Part shown: positions 6,622 through 12,526 of the stretch, piece by piece
Position numbering within the stretch: the stretch's first letter is position 1
Layout of the letters: each line of letters starts with the position of its first letter
DNA from: an uncultured Corynebacterium sp.
Lineage (GTDB): Bacteria > Actinomycetota > Actinomycetes > Mycobacteriales > Mycobacteriaceae
Reading direction: 5' to 3'
Assembly: GCF_946222835.1 (NCBI RefSeq)
Contig: NZ_CAMIHD010000033.1
Coordinates: 1-12,526 of the forward strand
Length of the DNA: 12,526 nt
Made by a program: the position numbers and the translations under genes
The notes under the pieces: model-generated
What the model saw: the letters and a program-made list of their open reading frames with translations, nothing else
What the model was told of the DNA's origin: nothing
The model's database searches: none

Positions 6622-6649
6622 CACACGGAAGCTGGGTTAACATTTACTC

Positions 6650-7330
6650 ATGTCTGTTTCCGAGCTGTCCACCAGTACCCAGAACTATTTGAAAGCTATC
6701 TGGGGGCTAAAGGAATGGTCATCCGAGCCCGTTACCGCCACGCTTATAGCGAAACAGCTGGGACTCAAGCTCTCCTCGGTTTCCGATGCAGTGCGCAAAA
6801 TGGCGAAGCAAGGGCTCGTGTCACACACGCCCTATGGCTCTGTGGAGTTAACCGAACTTGGCAGGCAGTACGCATTGGTCATGGTGCGCCGTCACCGATT
6901 GCTTGAGTCTTTTTTGGTTCAAGCATTGGGCTACACCTGGGACGAAGTCCATAATGAAGCCGAAAATCTCGAACACGCGGTGTCTGACATGCTCATAGAA
7001 CGTGTGGATAAGTTCCTTGATTACCCCACTAGGGATCCGCACGGCGATCCTATCCCTACGGTTGATGGACAGATCACCATCCCCAGTGCGCATCGCCTCA
7101 CCGACAGCGGTGCACAATCGCAGGTGACCGTGGAACGCATTTCTGATTCCGACCCACAACTGCTGAAGTTCCTTGAAGAGCGCGGCATTGTCACTGGGGC
7201 TGTTCTTAGCACGCGCGAGGGAGCGCCCTTTTCAGATTCTCTCGAAATACAGGTGGCCGGCGGCACTCAGTGGGTAGTACTTGGACGCCCAGCTACCGAC
7301 GCAGTGTTTGTAGCACACCACAACCTTTAG
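6650..7330 (+). CDS. mntR: DtxR/MntR-family metal-dependent transcriptional regulator
   Basis: This 226-residue cytoplasmic repressor has the three-domain DtxR layout: winged helix-turn-helix (about 1-73), dimerisation and metal-binding domain (about 74-146, RRHRLLESFLV to HGDPIP), and a C-terminal SH3/FeoA-like domain (about 155-226). Aligned by eye to DtxR, the ancillary site is His82, Glu86 and His101. In the primary site Glu105 replaces DtxR Cys102, with Glu108 and His109 following (HNEAENLEHAV). Glu instead of Cys points to manganese sensing (MntR type, like mycobacterial Rv2788). Asn12 sits where MntR has Asp and DtxR has Met, an unusual choice. No ribosome binding site is visible, and TAACAT ends 7 nt before the ATG, suggesting a leaderless mRNA. 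It lies directly upstream of, and on the same strand as, the nrd genes. The exact metal is inferred; the symbol is used in that sense. Confidence 0.85.
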   Translation: MSVSELSTSTQNYLKAIWGLKEWSSEPVTATLIAKQLGLKLSSVSDAVRKMAKQGLVSHTPYGSVELTELGRQYALVMVRRHRLLESFLVQALGYTWDEVHNEAENLEHAVSDMLIERVDKFLDYPTRDPHGDPIPTVDGQITIPSAHRLTDSGAQSQVTVERISDSDPQLLKFLEERGIVTGAVLSTREGAPFSDSLEIQVAGGTQWVVLGRPATDAVFVAHHNL

Positions 7331-7386
7331 ACATTCCCCTTTGCATTAATCCTGCTCTCACCTGCCCTTTTCAAAACTACGTTAGA

Positions 7387-7404
7387 CCGTAGTTGCAACT
7401 ACGG
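7387..7404. promoter_or_regulatory. Perfect 18-bp palindromic operator upstream of nrdI
   Basis: CCGTAGTTGCAACTACGG is a perfect palindrome. A further AACTACG half-site lies at 7375-7381 and a degenerate half-site, ATAGTT, at 7411-7416, so the half-site is reused across about 40 bp. The palindrome's centre is TTGCAA, the proposed nrdI -35, so a bound protein would block RNA polymerase. It does not match the NrdR box or the DtxR box as I know them. The adjacent MntR-type protein is the nearest candidate binder, which is inference. Confidence 0.65.
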
Positions 7405-7421
7405 CATTGCATAGTTAGTCT
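7393..7421 (+). promoter_or_regulatory. Candidate nrdI promoter
   Basis: TTGCAA (7393-7398) and TAGTCT (7416-7421) are spaced by 17 bp, fitting a housekeeping promoter. The start site would fall near 7428, about 48 nt before the preferred nrdI ATG. The -35 is the exact centre of the 18-bp palindrome. The rest of the 7331-7475 gap shows no terminator for the regulator gene, so read-through into nrdI is also possible. Confidence 0.5.
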
Positions 7422-7475
7422 TTTCGAATATCACCTACCCCACTTATGGCTAAGGCCAGGATGAGCAGGATTGCC

Positions 7476-7913
7476 ATGTCAGACTCACCAGATTTGGTGT
7501 ACTTTTCCAGCGTTTCAGAGAACACGAAAAGATTCGTCGAACGCTTAGATAGACCCGCGGTGCGCATTCCACTGCGCCCCAAGAAAACCGGGATGATCCA
7601 GGTTTCACACCCGTACGTACTCATCGTTCCCACCTACGGCGGCGGCTCGCTCAAACGCGCAGTCCCCAAACAGGTCATCGACTTCCTCAATGACCCAATC
7701 AACCGCTCCTTTATCCGGGGCGTTATTACCTCAGGGAATACCAACTTCGGAAGTGCTTACTGCGTCGCCGGACGCATCATTTCCGCCAAGTGCCACGTAC
7801 CGGAGCTGTATCACTTCGAGCTTCTCGGCACCCAGAAGGACATCGCCGCCGTAAAGCAGGGCCTTCAGAAGTTTTGGGAGCAGCAAAAGCAGCTAACGAT
7901 GACACCCCATTAA
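7476..7913 (+). CDS. nrdI: NrdI, flavodoxin-like activase of ribonucleotide reductase
   Basis: This small FMN protein supplies superoxide (or another reduced oxygen species) to NrdF so that its radical cofactor can form. From the ATG at 7476 it is 145 residues, close to family length. The flavin phosphate loop is SSVSENTKRF (11-20), PTYGGG is at 52-57 and SGNTNFG at 86-92. Together with RSFIRGVI these mark NrdI rather than a general flavodoxin. In-frame ATGs at 7446 and 7461 would add ten or five residues that the family does not usually have. It is first in the nrdI-nrdE-nrdF series, 11 bp before nrdE. NrdH, which commonly precedes nrdI in class Ib operons, is absent. With the class Ie-type NrdF nearby, its role would be to drive oxidation of a tyrosine to DOPA. 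Confidence 0.92.
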   Translation: MSDSPDLVYFSSVSENTKRFVERLDRPAVRIPLRPKKTGMIQVSHPYVLIVPTYGGGSLKRAVPKQVIDFLNDPINRSFIRGVITSGNTNFGSAYCVAGRIISAKCHVPELYHFELLGTQKDIAAVKQGLQKFWEQQKQLTMTPH

Positions 7914-7924
7914 TCCCCCACAAG

Positions 7925-10159
7925 ATGAAGAACACATCCGCATCACACAGATTGGAAAACACAATGTGGCCTCTTGATGCCACCCCCACACAGACTATTG
8001 GCGCTACGCCCCGCACCGCTTCAGCAGACAATGCCGGCGGTGTCGGCAAGCGCAAGAGCTACCACGCACTCAACGCGCAGCTGAACTTGTTCGACGCTTC
8101 TGGAAAAATCCAGTTTGACAAGGACATTCAGGCAGCACAAGACTATGTCACGCACCATGTCGCTCCCCGCATGCATCAGTTCGATTCCACCAAGCAACGC
8201 TTGGAATGGTTGGTTGATAACGAGTACTACGAGCGGGATTTCCTTGAGCTTTATGATGACGCCTTTCTGTGCGCCATGTACGACAGAGCACATCGAGTTA
8301 AGCATCAGTTCCGCACCTTCCTCGGCGCATTTAAGTTCTTCACTTCATATGCACTGAAAACCTTTGATGGCTCCCGATTCCTAGAAGGCTACGAAGAACG
8401 CGTCGCCACCACAGCTTTATACCTTGCACAGGGCGACGAAGAGCTCGCAGAAAAGCTGGTGGATGACATCATGACCGGACGCTTCCAGCCCGCCACCCCT
8501 ACTTTTCTCAACGCAGGCAAAGCCCAGCGCGGCGAAATGGTCTCCTGCTTCCTCCTGCGAATCGAAGACAATTTGGAGAGCATTGGCCGCTGCGTGAACT
8601 CTGCACTGCAACTATCAAAGCGCGGTGGTGGAGTGGCCCTGTTGCTGAGCAATCTGCGCGAATCCGGAGCCCCGATCAAAAAGATTGAGAACCAGGCTTC
8701 CGGCGTAGTCCCAGTCATGAAGATTCTCGAAGATAGCTTCAGCTATGCCAACCAATTGGGCTCCCGGCAGGGCGCTGGAGCCGTCTACCTGCATGCGCAC
8801 CATCCAGATATTCTTCGCTTCCTGGATACCAAGCGGGAAAATGCCGATGAGAAAGTCCGCATCAAGACTCTTTCGCTGGGGGTTGTTATTCCAGATATAA
8901 CCTTCCGTCTGGCCAAAGAGAACAAGGATATGCATCTTTTTAGCCCGTATGACATCGCTCGCGAGTACGGCGTAGCCATGTCTGACATGTCCATCACCGA
9001 GTACTACGACGAGCTGGTTGCCAATCCGCGAATCTCTCACACGACCATTAAGGCCCGCGAGTTTTTCACCACGCTGGCTGAGCTTCAGTTTGAATCCGGA
9101 TACCCCTACATCCTCTTTGAGGATACGGTCAACCGCGCTAATCCCCTCAAAGGACATATCAATATGTCCAACCTGTGTAGCGAAATCCTCCAGGTCAACA
9201 CGCCATCGACCTACGGAGCTTCGGGTGACTACACCACCGTTGGCCAGGATATTTCCTGCAATCTAGGTTCGCTCAACATTGCGAAGGCTTTTGAATCGCC
9301 GGACTTCGGGGAGACCGTCGAAACCGCAGTGCGTGCCCTCACGAAGGTTTCAGACCTGACGAATATCGAAGCTGTTCCCTCCATCGCTCACGGAAATGCT
9401 TCCATGCATGCCATTGGTCTGGGCCAAATGAATCTCCACGGCTTCCTTGCTTCACAGCGTATTCCTTATGGCTGCGCCGAGGCACTGGACTTTACAAATA
9501 TCTATTTCCTCACGGTGACCTACCATGCGCTCCGCGCATCCCATGCACTCGCGGTTGAAAAAGGTCAACGATTCACAGGCTTCGAAGAATCCACCTATGC
9601 CACTGGCGCCTACTTTGACAAATACATCGACCAAGACTGGGCGCCAGCCACTGAACACGTAAAACAGCTCTTCCACGAAGCAGGCGTGCAGATCCCTCAA
9701 CGCGAGGATTGGCTACGGCTCAAGAATCAAGTGATGCAAGACGGCATCTACAACGCCTACTTGCAGGCAGTTCCACCCACTGGATCAATTTCCTACATCA
9801 ATGACTCCACCGCGTCCATCCACCCAATTGCCTCCAAAATTGAAATACGCAAGGAAGGCCGCTTGGGGCGCGTGTACTACCCCGCGCCGGAAATGACCAA
9901 CGACAACCTGGAGTATTTCGATGACTCCTACGCCGTGGGATACGAAAAAATCATCGACACCTACGCCATGGCCACCCAACACGTGGACCAAGGGCTTTCC
10001 CTGACCTTGTTCTTTACCGCTGATACCACCACGCGGGACATCAACAAGGCACAAATCTATGCCTGGAAAGCCGGAATCAAGACCCTTTACTACATCCGTT
10101 TACGCCAATCCGCGCTCCAAGGAACCGAGGTCGAAGGCTGCGTCTCCTGTGCTTTGTAG
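7925..10159 (+). CDS. nrdE: NrdE, ribonucleoside-diphosphate reductase alpha (catalytic) subunit
   Basis: It reduces ribonucleoside diphosphates to the deoxy forms for DNA synthesis, using a radical relayed from NrdF. From the ATG at 7925 it has 744 residues. The chemistry residues are present: Cys208 and Cys445 (VSCFLLRIEDN, CNLGSLNIAK) as the redox pair, the NLCSE loop with Asn416, Cys418 (thiyl radical) and Glu420, the radical-transfer pair Tyr722-Tyr723 (YYIRLRQ), and the C-terminal CVSC (739, 742) that is re-reduced by a redoxin. There is no N-terminal ATP cone, as is usual for NrdE. The reading frame extends upstream into nrdI, and neither the ATG at 7925 nor the one at 7964 (GGAAAA before it) has a strong ribosome binding site, so translational coupling to nrdI is likely and the start is uncertain by 13 residues. 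Confidence 0.95.
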   Translation: MKNTSASHRLENTMWPLDATPTQTIGATPRTASADNAGGVGKRKSYHALNAQLNLFDASGKIQFDKDIQAAQDYVTHHVAPRMHQFDSTKQRLEWLVDNEYYERDFLELYDDAFLCAMYDRAHRVKHQFRTFLGAFKFFTSYALKTFDGSRFLEGYEERVATTALYLAQGDEELAEKLVDDIMTGRFQPATPTFLNAGKAQRGEMVSCFLLRIEDNLESIGRCVNSALQLSKRGGGVALLLSNLRESGAPIKKIENQASGVVPVMKILEDSFSYANQLGSRQGAGAVYLHAHHPDILRFLDTKRENADEKVRIKTLSLGVVIPDITFRLAKENKDMHLFSPYDIAREYGVAMSDMSITEYYDELVANPRISHTTIKAREFFTTLAELQFESGYPYILFEDTVNRANPLKGHINMSNLCSEILQVNTPSTYGASGDYTTVGQDISCNLGSLNIAKAFESPDFGETVETAVRALTKVSDLTNIEAVPSIAHGNASMHAIGLGQMNLHGFLASQRIPYGCAEALDFTNIYFLTVTYHALRASHALAVEKGQRFTGFEESTYATGAYFDKYIDQDWAPATEHVKQLFHEAGVQIPQREDWLRLKNQVMQDGIYNAYLQAVPPTGSISYINDSTASIHPIASKIEIRKEGRLGRVYYPAPEMTNDNLEYFDDSYAVGYEKIIDTYAMATQHVDQGLSLTLFFTADTTTRDINKAQIYAWKAGIKTLYYIRLRQSALQGTEVEGCVSCAL

Positions 10160-10211
10160 GAGCACGGTCCTCCCCCTTGTCCACAACCATTCACTCAGAA
10201 AGAAAGAAGCT

Positions 10212-11237
10212 ATGTCGTCAACATCGAATAGTGCTGAACTAACCAGCATTTCAGTTACTCCGCCGAGCTACCGGCATGATCCTTCAGCCCGCATCCGCGC
10301 CATCAATTGGAACCGGGTGAGCGATAACAAGGATCTTGAAGTGTGGAACCGTCTAACCGCCAACTTTTGGTTGCCAGAAAAGGTCCCGCTTTCTAATGAT
10401 CTCCCGGCGTGGCAGAAGATGACACCCGAGGAACGCAACCTCACCATGCGGGTGTTCACGGGACTCACCACCCTGGATACTGTCCAGGCCACCGTGGGTG
10501 AAATCTGTCAGATTCAAGATGCCCGCACCGAACACGAGGAGGCCGTGTATACCAACATCGCCTTCATGCAGTCAGTCCATGCCCGTTCATACTCTTCAGT
10601 GTTTTCTACCCTGAGCAGTACAAAGGAAATTGATGAAGCATACCGCTGGGCGGTGAATAACGACCTTCTCCAGGCACGCGCCAAGAAAGTTCTCGCGCAC
10701 TATTTTGGGCCGGATCCACTCAAACGCAAGGTGTCATCGACGTTGCTTTCCTCGCTGCTTCTCTACGCGGGTTTCTATCTTCCCTTGCACTTTTCTGTCC
10801 ACGCCACCCTGACAAATACGGCAGACATGATCCGCCTCATTCTGCGTGACAAGGCAGTGCACGGCTACTACTCGGGTTACAAATATCAGCGCGGTCTGGA
10901 ATCCACGACCCCGCTACGGCAGAAGGAGATGCATGATTTCACCATTTCTTTGCTCGAAGAGCTTTATGCACTAGAGCTGGACTATTCCGGCGAGCTATAT
11001 GAGCCTTTGGGACTCATGGATGATGTAGCCGTGTTCGTTCGCTATAACGCCAATAAGGCACTCATGAATTTGGGCTACCCGGATTATTTCCCGCCCGAAG
11101 AAACGGAAGTGAACCCAGAAATCCTCGCGGCCCTAGCCCCCGGAGCAGATGAGAACCATGACTTCTTCTCCGGATCTGGTTCCTCCTATGTCATTGGTAC
11201 TGCTGAAGAAACGAGTGATGATGACTGGGATTTCTAA
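10212..11237 (+). CDS. nrdF: NrdF2-type class Ie ribonucleotide reductase beta subunit (QSK variant, metal-free)
   Basis: This is the radical-generating partner of NrdE, 341 residues, with the family ends intact: NWN near 32 and the NrdE-docking tail DDDWDF. The dimetal ligands of ordinary NrdF are Asp, Glu, His, Glu, Glu, His. Here the aligned residues are Asp89 (TTLDT), Gln120 and His123 (FMQSVH), Ser180 (TLLSSLLLYAGFY), Lys214 and His217 (RDKAVHGYY). Three glutamates are replaced by Gln, Ser and Lys. The radical tyrosine is kept (Tyr127, HARSYS). This Q-S-K pattern defines the class Ie NrdF2 proteins described in 2018, which hold no metal and use a DOPA radical made from this tyrosine with NrdI. 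The ATG at 10212 follows AGAAAGAAG; the longer open frame is only the overlap with nrdE. It lies 52 bp after nrdE. Confidence 0.93.
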   Translation: MSSTSNSAELTSISVTPPSYRHDPSARIRAINWNRVSDNKDLEVWNRLTANFWLPEKVPLSNDLPAWQKMTPEERNLTMRVFTGLTTLDTVQATVGEICQIQDARTEHEEAVYTNIAFMQSVHARSYSSVFSTLSSTKEIDEAYRWAVNNDLLQARAKKVLAHYFGPDPLKRKVSSTLLSSLLLYAGFYLPLHFSVHATLTNTADMIRLILRDKAVHGYYSGYKYQRGLESTTPLRQKEMHDFTISLLEELYALELDYSGELYEPLGLMDDVAVFVRYNANKALMNLGYPDYFPPEETEVNPEILAALAPGADENHDFFSGSGSSYVIGTAEETSDDDWDF

Positions 11238-11493
11238 ACCTTTTCCGCGACCGGACCAAGGAAGCTGGCTTGAGACCATCGCGCTGTTTGAAGCCATCCG
11301 CGAAGGAAACCAACCCGCAGCCATGCGGCTGTTGAATACATCCGCCGCACGAGAGGCCGTCCTCGGGGGGCTTCTAGGACTCATCGAACTGTACTTCCGC
11401 CATGAAGAAGGAGACAAAGTTGATGGCTTCCTCACCGCCGCCCACGCTGCCGGCCCACCACCGGCCTTTGGCTGCAAGCCTTTTCTCCCTTGA
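11218..11493 (+). CDS. Small helical protein of unknown function overlapping the nrdF end
   Basis: I do not recognise the family. The frame gives 91 residues from the ATG at 11218 (or 90 from the adjacent ATG at 11221), overlaps the last 20 bp of nrdF, and ends 39 bp before the flavin reductase gene. After a Pro-rich start, residues from about 17 to 72 read as three amphipathic helices (WLETIALFEAIREGN, AAREAVLGGLLGLIELYF, KVDGFLTAAHAAG), with a Pro-rich tail. There is no membrane segment or signal peptide. GAAGAAACG upstream, within nrdF, could be the ribosome binding site, and the overlap suggests coupling to nrdF. It could be an accessory factor for the NrdF-NrdI system. The antisense frame here looks like a shadow. 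Moderate confidence that it is translated. Confidence 0.6.
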   Translation: MMTGISKPFPRPDQGSWLETIALFEAIREGNQPAAMRLLNTSAAREAVLGGLLGLIELYFRHEEGDKVDGFLTAAHAAGPPPAFGCKPFLP

Positions 11494-11532
11494 CCACGTC
11501 TCCCTACACCCAACTAAGAAAGAAGGTTTACC

Positions 11533-12114
11533 ATGACCACCCCACGTATCAGCGTTATCGTCGGCAGCCTGCGCCGAGAGTCATTTGCACGCAAGATTGC
11601 ACACGAGGTGCTCACGATGATCCCTGAAGGCTACGAGGCAAACATCGTGGAAATCCGTGACTTGCCGCTCTATGACTTCGACTACGATGACCCCGCCGTC
11701 ACGGACAAGCCCACTCCGGCTGAGTACACCACCTTTCGCGAGACCATCAAGAACTCGAGCGGGATCCTCTTCATTACGCCAGAGAACAACCGCACTATCC
11801 CTGCCTGTCTCAAAAACGCAGTGGACATCGGCTCTAAACCCAACTCAGATGTGGCGTGGAAGAACCTTCCCGTAGGTATCATTAGCCACTCTGTAGGCCG
11901 CATGGGCGGCTACAGTTCACAGAAGAACCTTCGCCTCGCTCTGTCCTACTTCGACATGCCGCTCCCTGGTCAGCCCGAAGTATTTCTGGGCCAATCCCCC
12001 ACCCTTTTCGAAGAGTCCGGGCATCTCAATCAACGTACCGCAGACTTTGTCAAGGATTACGTTATGCGCTTCCTGCAGTTGACCGACGAGGCCTTTAGAG
12101 CCAAGAACGGCTAG
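11533..12114 (+). CDS. NAD(P)H-dependent FMN reductase-like flavoprotein
   Basis: This 193-residue flavodoxin-fold protein belongs to the FMN_red group (relatives include chromate and quinone reductases of the ChrR/YieF type). It should bind FMN and pass electrons from NAD(P)H to flavin, quinones or other acceptors in the cytoplasm. The phosphate loop GSLRRESFARKIA is at 11-23, the acidic DFDYDDP at 48-54, and the isoalloxazine-contact loop at 83-98 reads PENNRTIPACLKNAVD. Many relatives have PEYN and a glycine where this has Asn85 and Ala91, so its substrate may differ. AGAAGG lies 9 nt before the ATG at 11533. It follows the class Ie-type nrd genes on the same strand, with no terminator visible between. 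I infer that it could reduce the NrdI flavin or the NrdE redox pair's donor. Confidence 0.87.
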   Translation: MTTPRISVIVGSLRRESFARKIAHEVLTMIPEGYEANIVEIRDLPLYDFDYDDPAVTDKPTPAEYTTFRETIKNSSGILFITPENNRTIPACLKNAVDIGSKPNSDVAWKNLPVGIISHSVGRMGGYSSQKNLRLALSYFDMPLPGQPEVFLGQSPTLFEESGHLNQRTADFVKDYVMRFLQLTDEAFRAKNG

Positions 12115-12138
12115 CGGTATCCCCAGCCAACACACATC

Positions 12139-12177
12139 ACGCCCTCTTCGAAGTACTCAAAGACTCCTAGAGGGCGT
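12139..12177 (+). terminator. Hairpin after the flavin reductase gene
   Basis: ACGCCCTCT (12139-12147) pairs perfectly with AGAGGGCGT (12169-12177) around a 21-nt loop, 24 bp after the stop codon. There is no T-run after it, so it may act together with the stronger hairpin just downstream. Confidence 0.5.
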
Positions 12178-12189
12178 TCACAATGGCAC

Positions 12190-12236
12190 AAACCCCGGAT
12201 TCAGGCTCATCCTTGAGTTACCTGAATCCGGGGTTT
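12190..12236. terminator. Strong bidirectional terminator between the nrd block and tig
   Basis: AAACCCCGGATTCAGG pairs with CCTGAATCCGGGGTTT: a perfect 16-bp stem with a 15-nt loop. The outer A/T pairs supply a TTT on either strand. It sits between the convergent flavin reductase gene (stop 12114) and tig (stop 12288), so it can end both transcripts. Confidence 0.85.
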
Positions 12237-12287
12237 CATGCGCGCTCGCCACCACACATGTGGCAGCAGCGCGTTACAAGCGGGAGA

Positions 12288-12526
12288 TTACTTCTCCTCG
12301 GAAGCTTCTGCAGCGTCCTCTTCTTCGATTTCACCGAAGTACTGGTCAACGTCAACCTTATTGCCCTCTTCATCCTTGACGGTGGTGCGGCAGATAGCGG
12401 CAGCCAGTGCCTTGCCACGGCGCACGTCAGAGAAGAGGTTTGCGATCTGGCCGTTGGACTGCAGCTGCTGGATGAACTGGTTCGGGTCCATGCCGTAGGA
12501 CTGAGCGGTGAACAGGATGTGGTCGG
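12288..12526 (-). CDS. tig: Trigger factor, C-terminal part only
   Basis: This is the end of the ribosome-associated chaperone and peptidyl-prolyl isomerase that meets nascent chains at the exit tunnel. The gene runs off the right edge. The visible 78 residues belong to the helical C-terminal domain: GMDPNQFIQQL, then a stretch ending RRGKALAAAIC, then VDVDQYFGEIEEE, and a very acidic Ala/Glu tail. That order and tail match actinobacterial Tig. The stop is at 12288-12290. In corynebacteria tig usually lies just upstream of clpP1-clpP2, and here it has the same strand and order but is separated from clpP1 by the plus-strand regulator-nrd block. The identification rests on a short segment, supported by this context. 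Confidence 0.85.
   Translation of the reverse strand, partial: DHILFTAQSYGMDPNQFIQQLQSNGQIANLFSDVRRGKALAAAICRTTVKDEEGNKVDVDQYFGEIEEEDAAEASEEK

Noticed and set aside
6512..6643. 44-residue N-terminal extension of ClpP1
   Set aside because: It does not resemble ClpP, lacks a start signal and would run through the promoter and ClgR-like box; the ATG at 6511 has a good ribosome binding site.
7387..7404. The palindrome as an NrdR box or DtxR box
   Set aside because: NrdR boxes resemble ACAC-W-ATATAT-GTGT and occur in pairs about three turns apart; DtxR boxes resemble TTAGGTTAGSCTAACCTAA. Neither fits.
10212..11237. NrdF as a decayed pseudogene because ligands are missing
   Set aside because: The frame is full length, the radical tyrosine and C-terminal tail are intact, and the three changes are the specific set known from functional class Ie proteins.
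11133..11513. 126-residue minus-strand frame across the nrdF end and the small ORF
   Set aside because: It is antisense to the conserved nrdF tail, has low-complexity Ser/Arg-rich composition and no ribosome binding site; the plus-strand frame is more protein-like.
1..12526. CRISPR arrays, tRNA or rRNA genes, insertion sequences, prophage attachment sites
   Set aside because: None was seen on reading both strands; no regularly spaced repeats, transposase motifs or cloverleaf-type sequences were found.

Overview
The window reads as chromosomal DNA of an actinobacterium, most likely a Corynebacterium. The evidence is a ClpX N-terminus, two different ClpP subunits in tandem, and trigger factor, all on the minus strand, together with promoter elements that fit corynebacterial ClgR consensus. 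Species cannot be set from the sequence alone. Every ID below comes from reading the sequence; no database was searched.

Layout: (1) 1-1117: the 5' end of clpX (minus) diverges from an SDR oxidoreductase (plus). (2) 1213-3266, minus strand: an orphan 84-residue protein, then a Pit-type phosphate permease tightly coupled to a 96-residue membrane protein. Pit and the orphan each carry an upstream 11-bp direct-repeat element built on GTTAAC, suggesting a shared phosphate-starvation control. (3) 3543-5045, minus: a POT/PTR peptide transporter. (4) 5268-6511, minus: clpP1-clpP2 with a terminator, a possible SigH-type promoter and two ClgR-like boxes. (5) 6650-12114, plus: a DtxR/MntR-type regulator, then nrdI, nrdE, nrdF, a small overlapping ORF and an NAD(P)H:FMN reductase-like gene. 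(6) 12288-12526, minus: the 3' end of tig, separated from the fifth block by a strong bidirectional terminator.

The most interesting content is the plus-strand block. The NrdF keeps the radical tyrosine, one aspartate and both histidine ligands, but the three glutamates that normally bind the dimetal site are replaced by Gln, Ser and Lys. This is the signature of the metal-free, DOPA-radical class Ie ribonucleotide reductase (the 'QSK' variant). It sits with its own NrdI activase and NrdE catalytic subunit, has no nrdH, and is followed by a flavin reductase that could feed electrons to NrdI. A Mn-type metalloregulator lies directly upstream, and a perfect 18-bp palindrome covers the presumed nrdI -35 box. 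The simplest reading is a dNTP-synthesis back-up module switched on when manganese or iron is scarce. The block lies between tig and clpP1, genes usually found near each other, and spot counts suggest lower GC than the flanks, so it looks like an accessory insertion.
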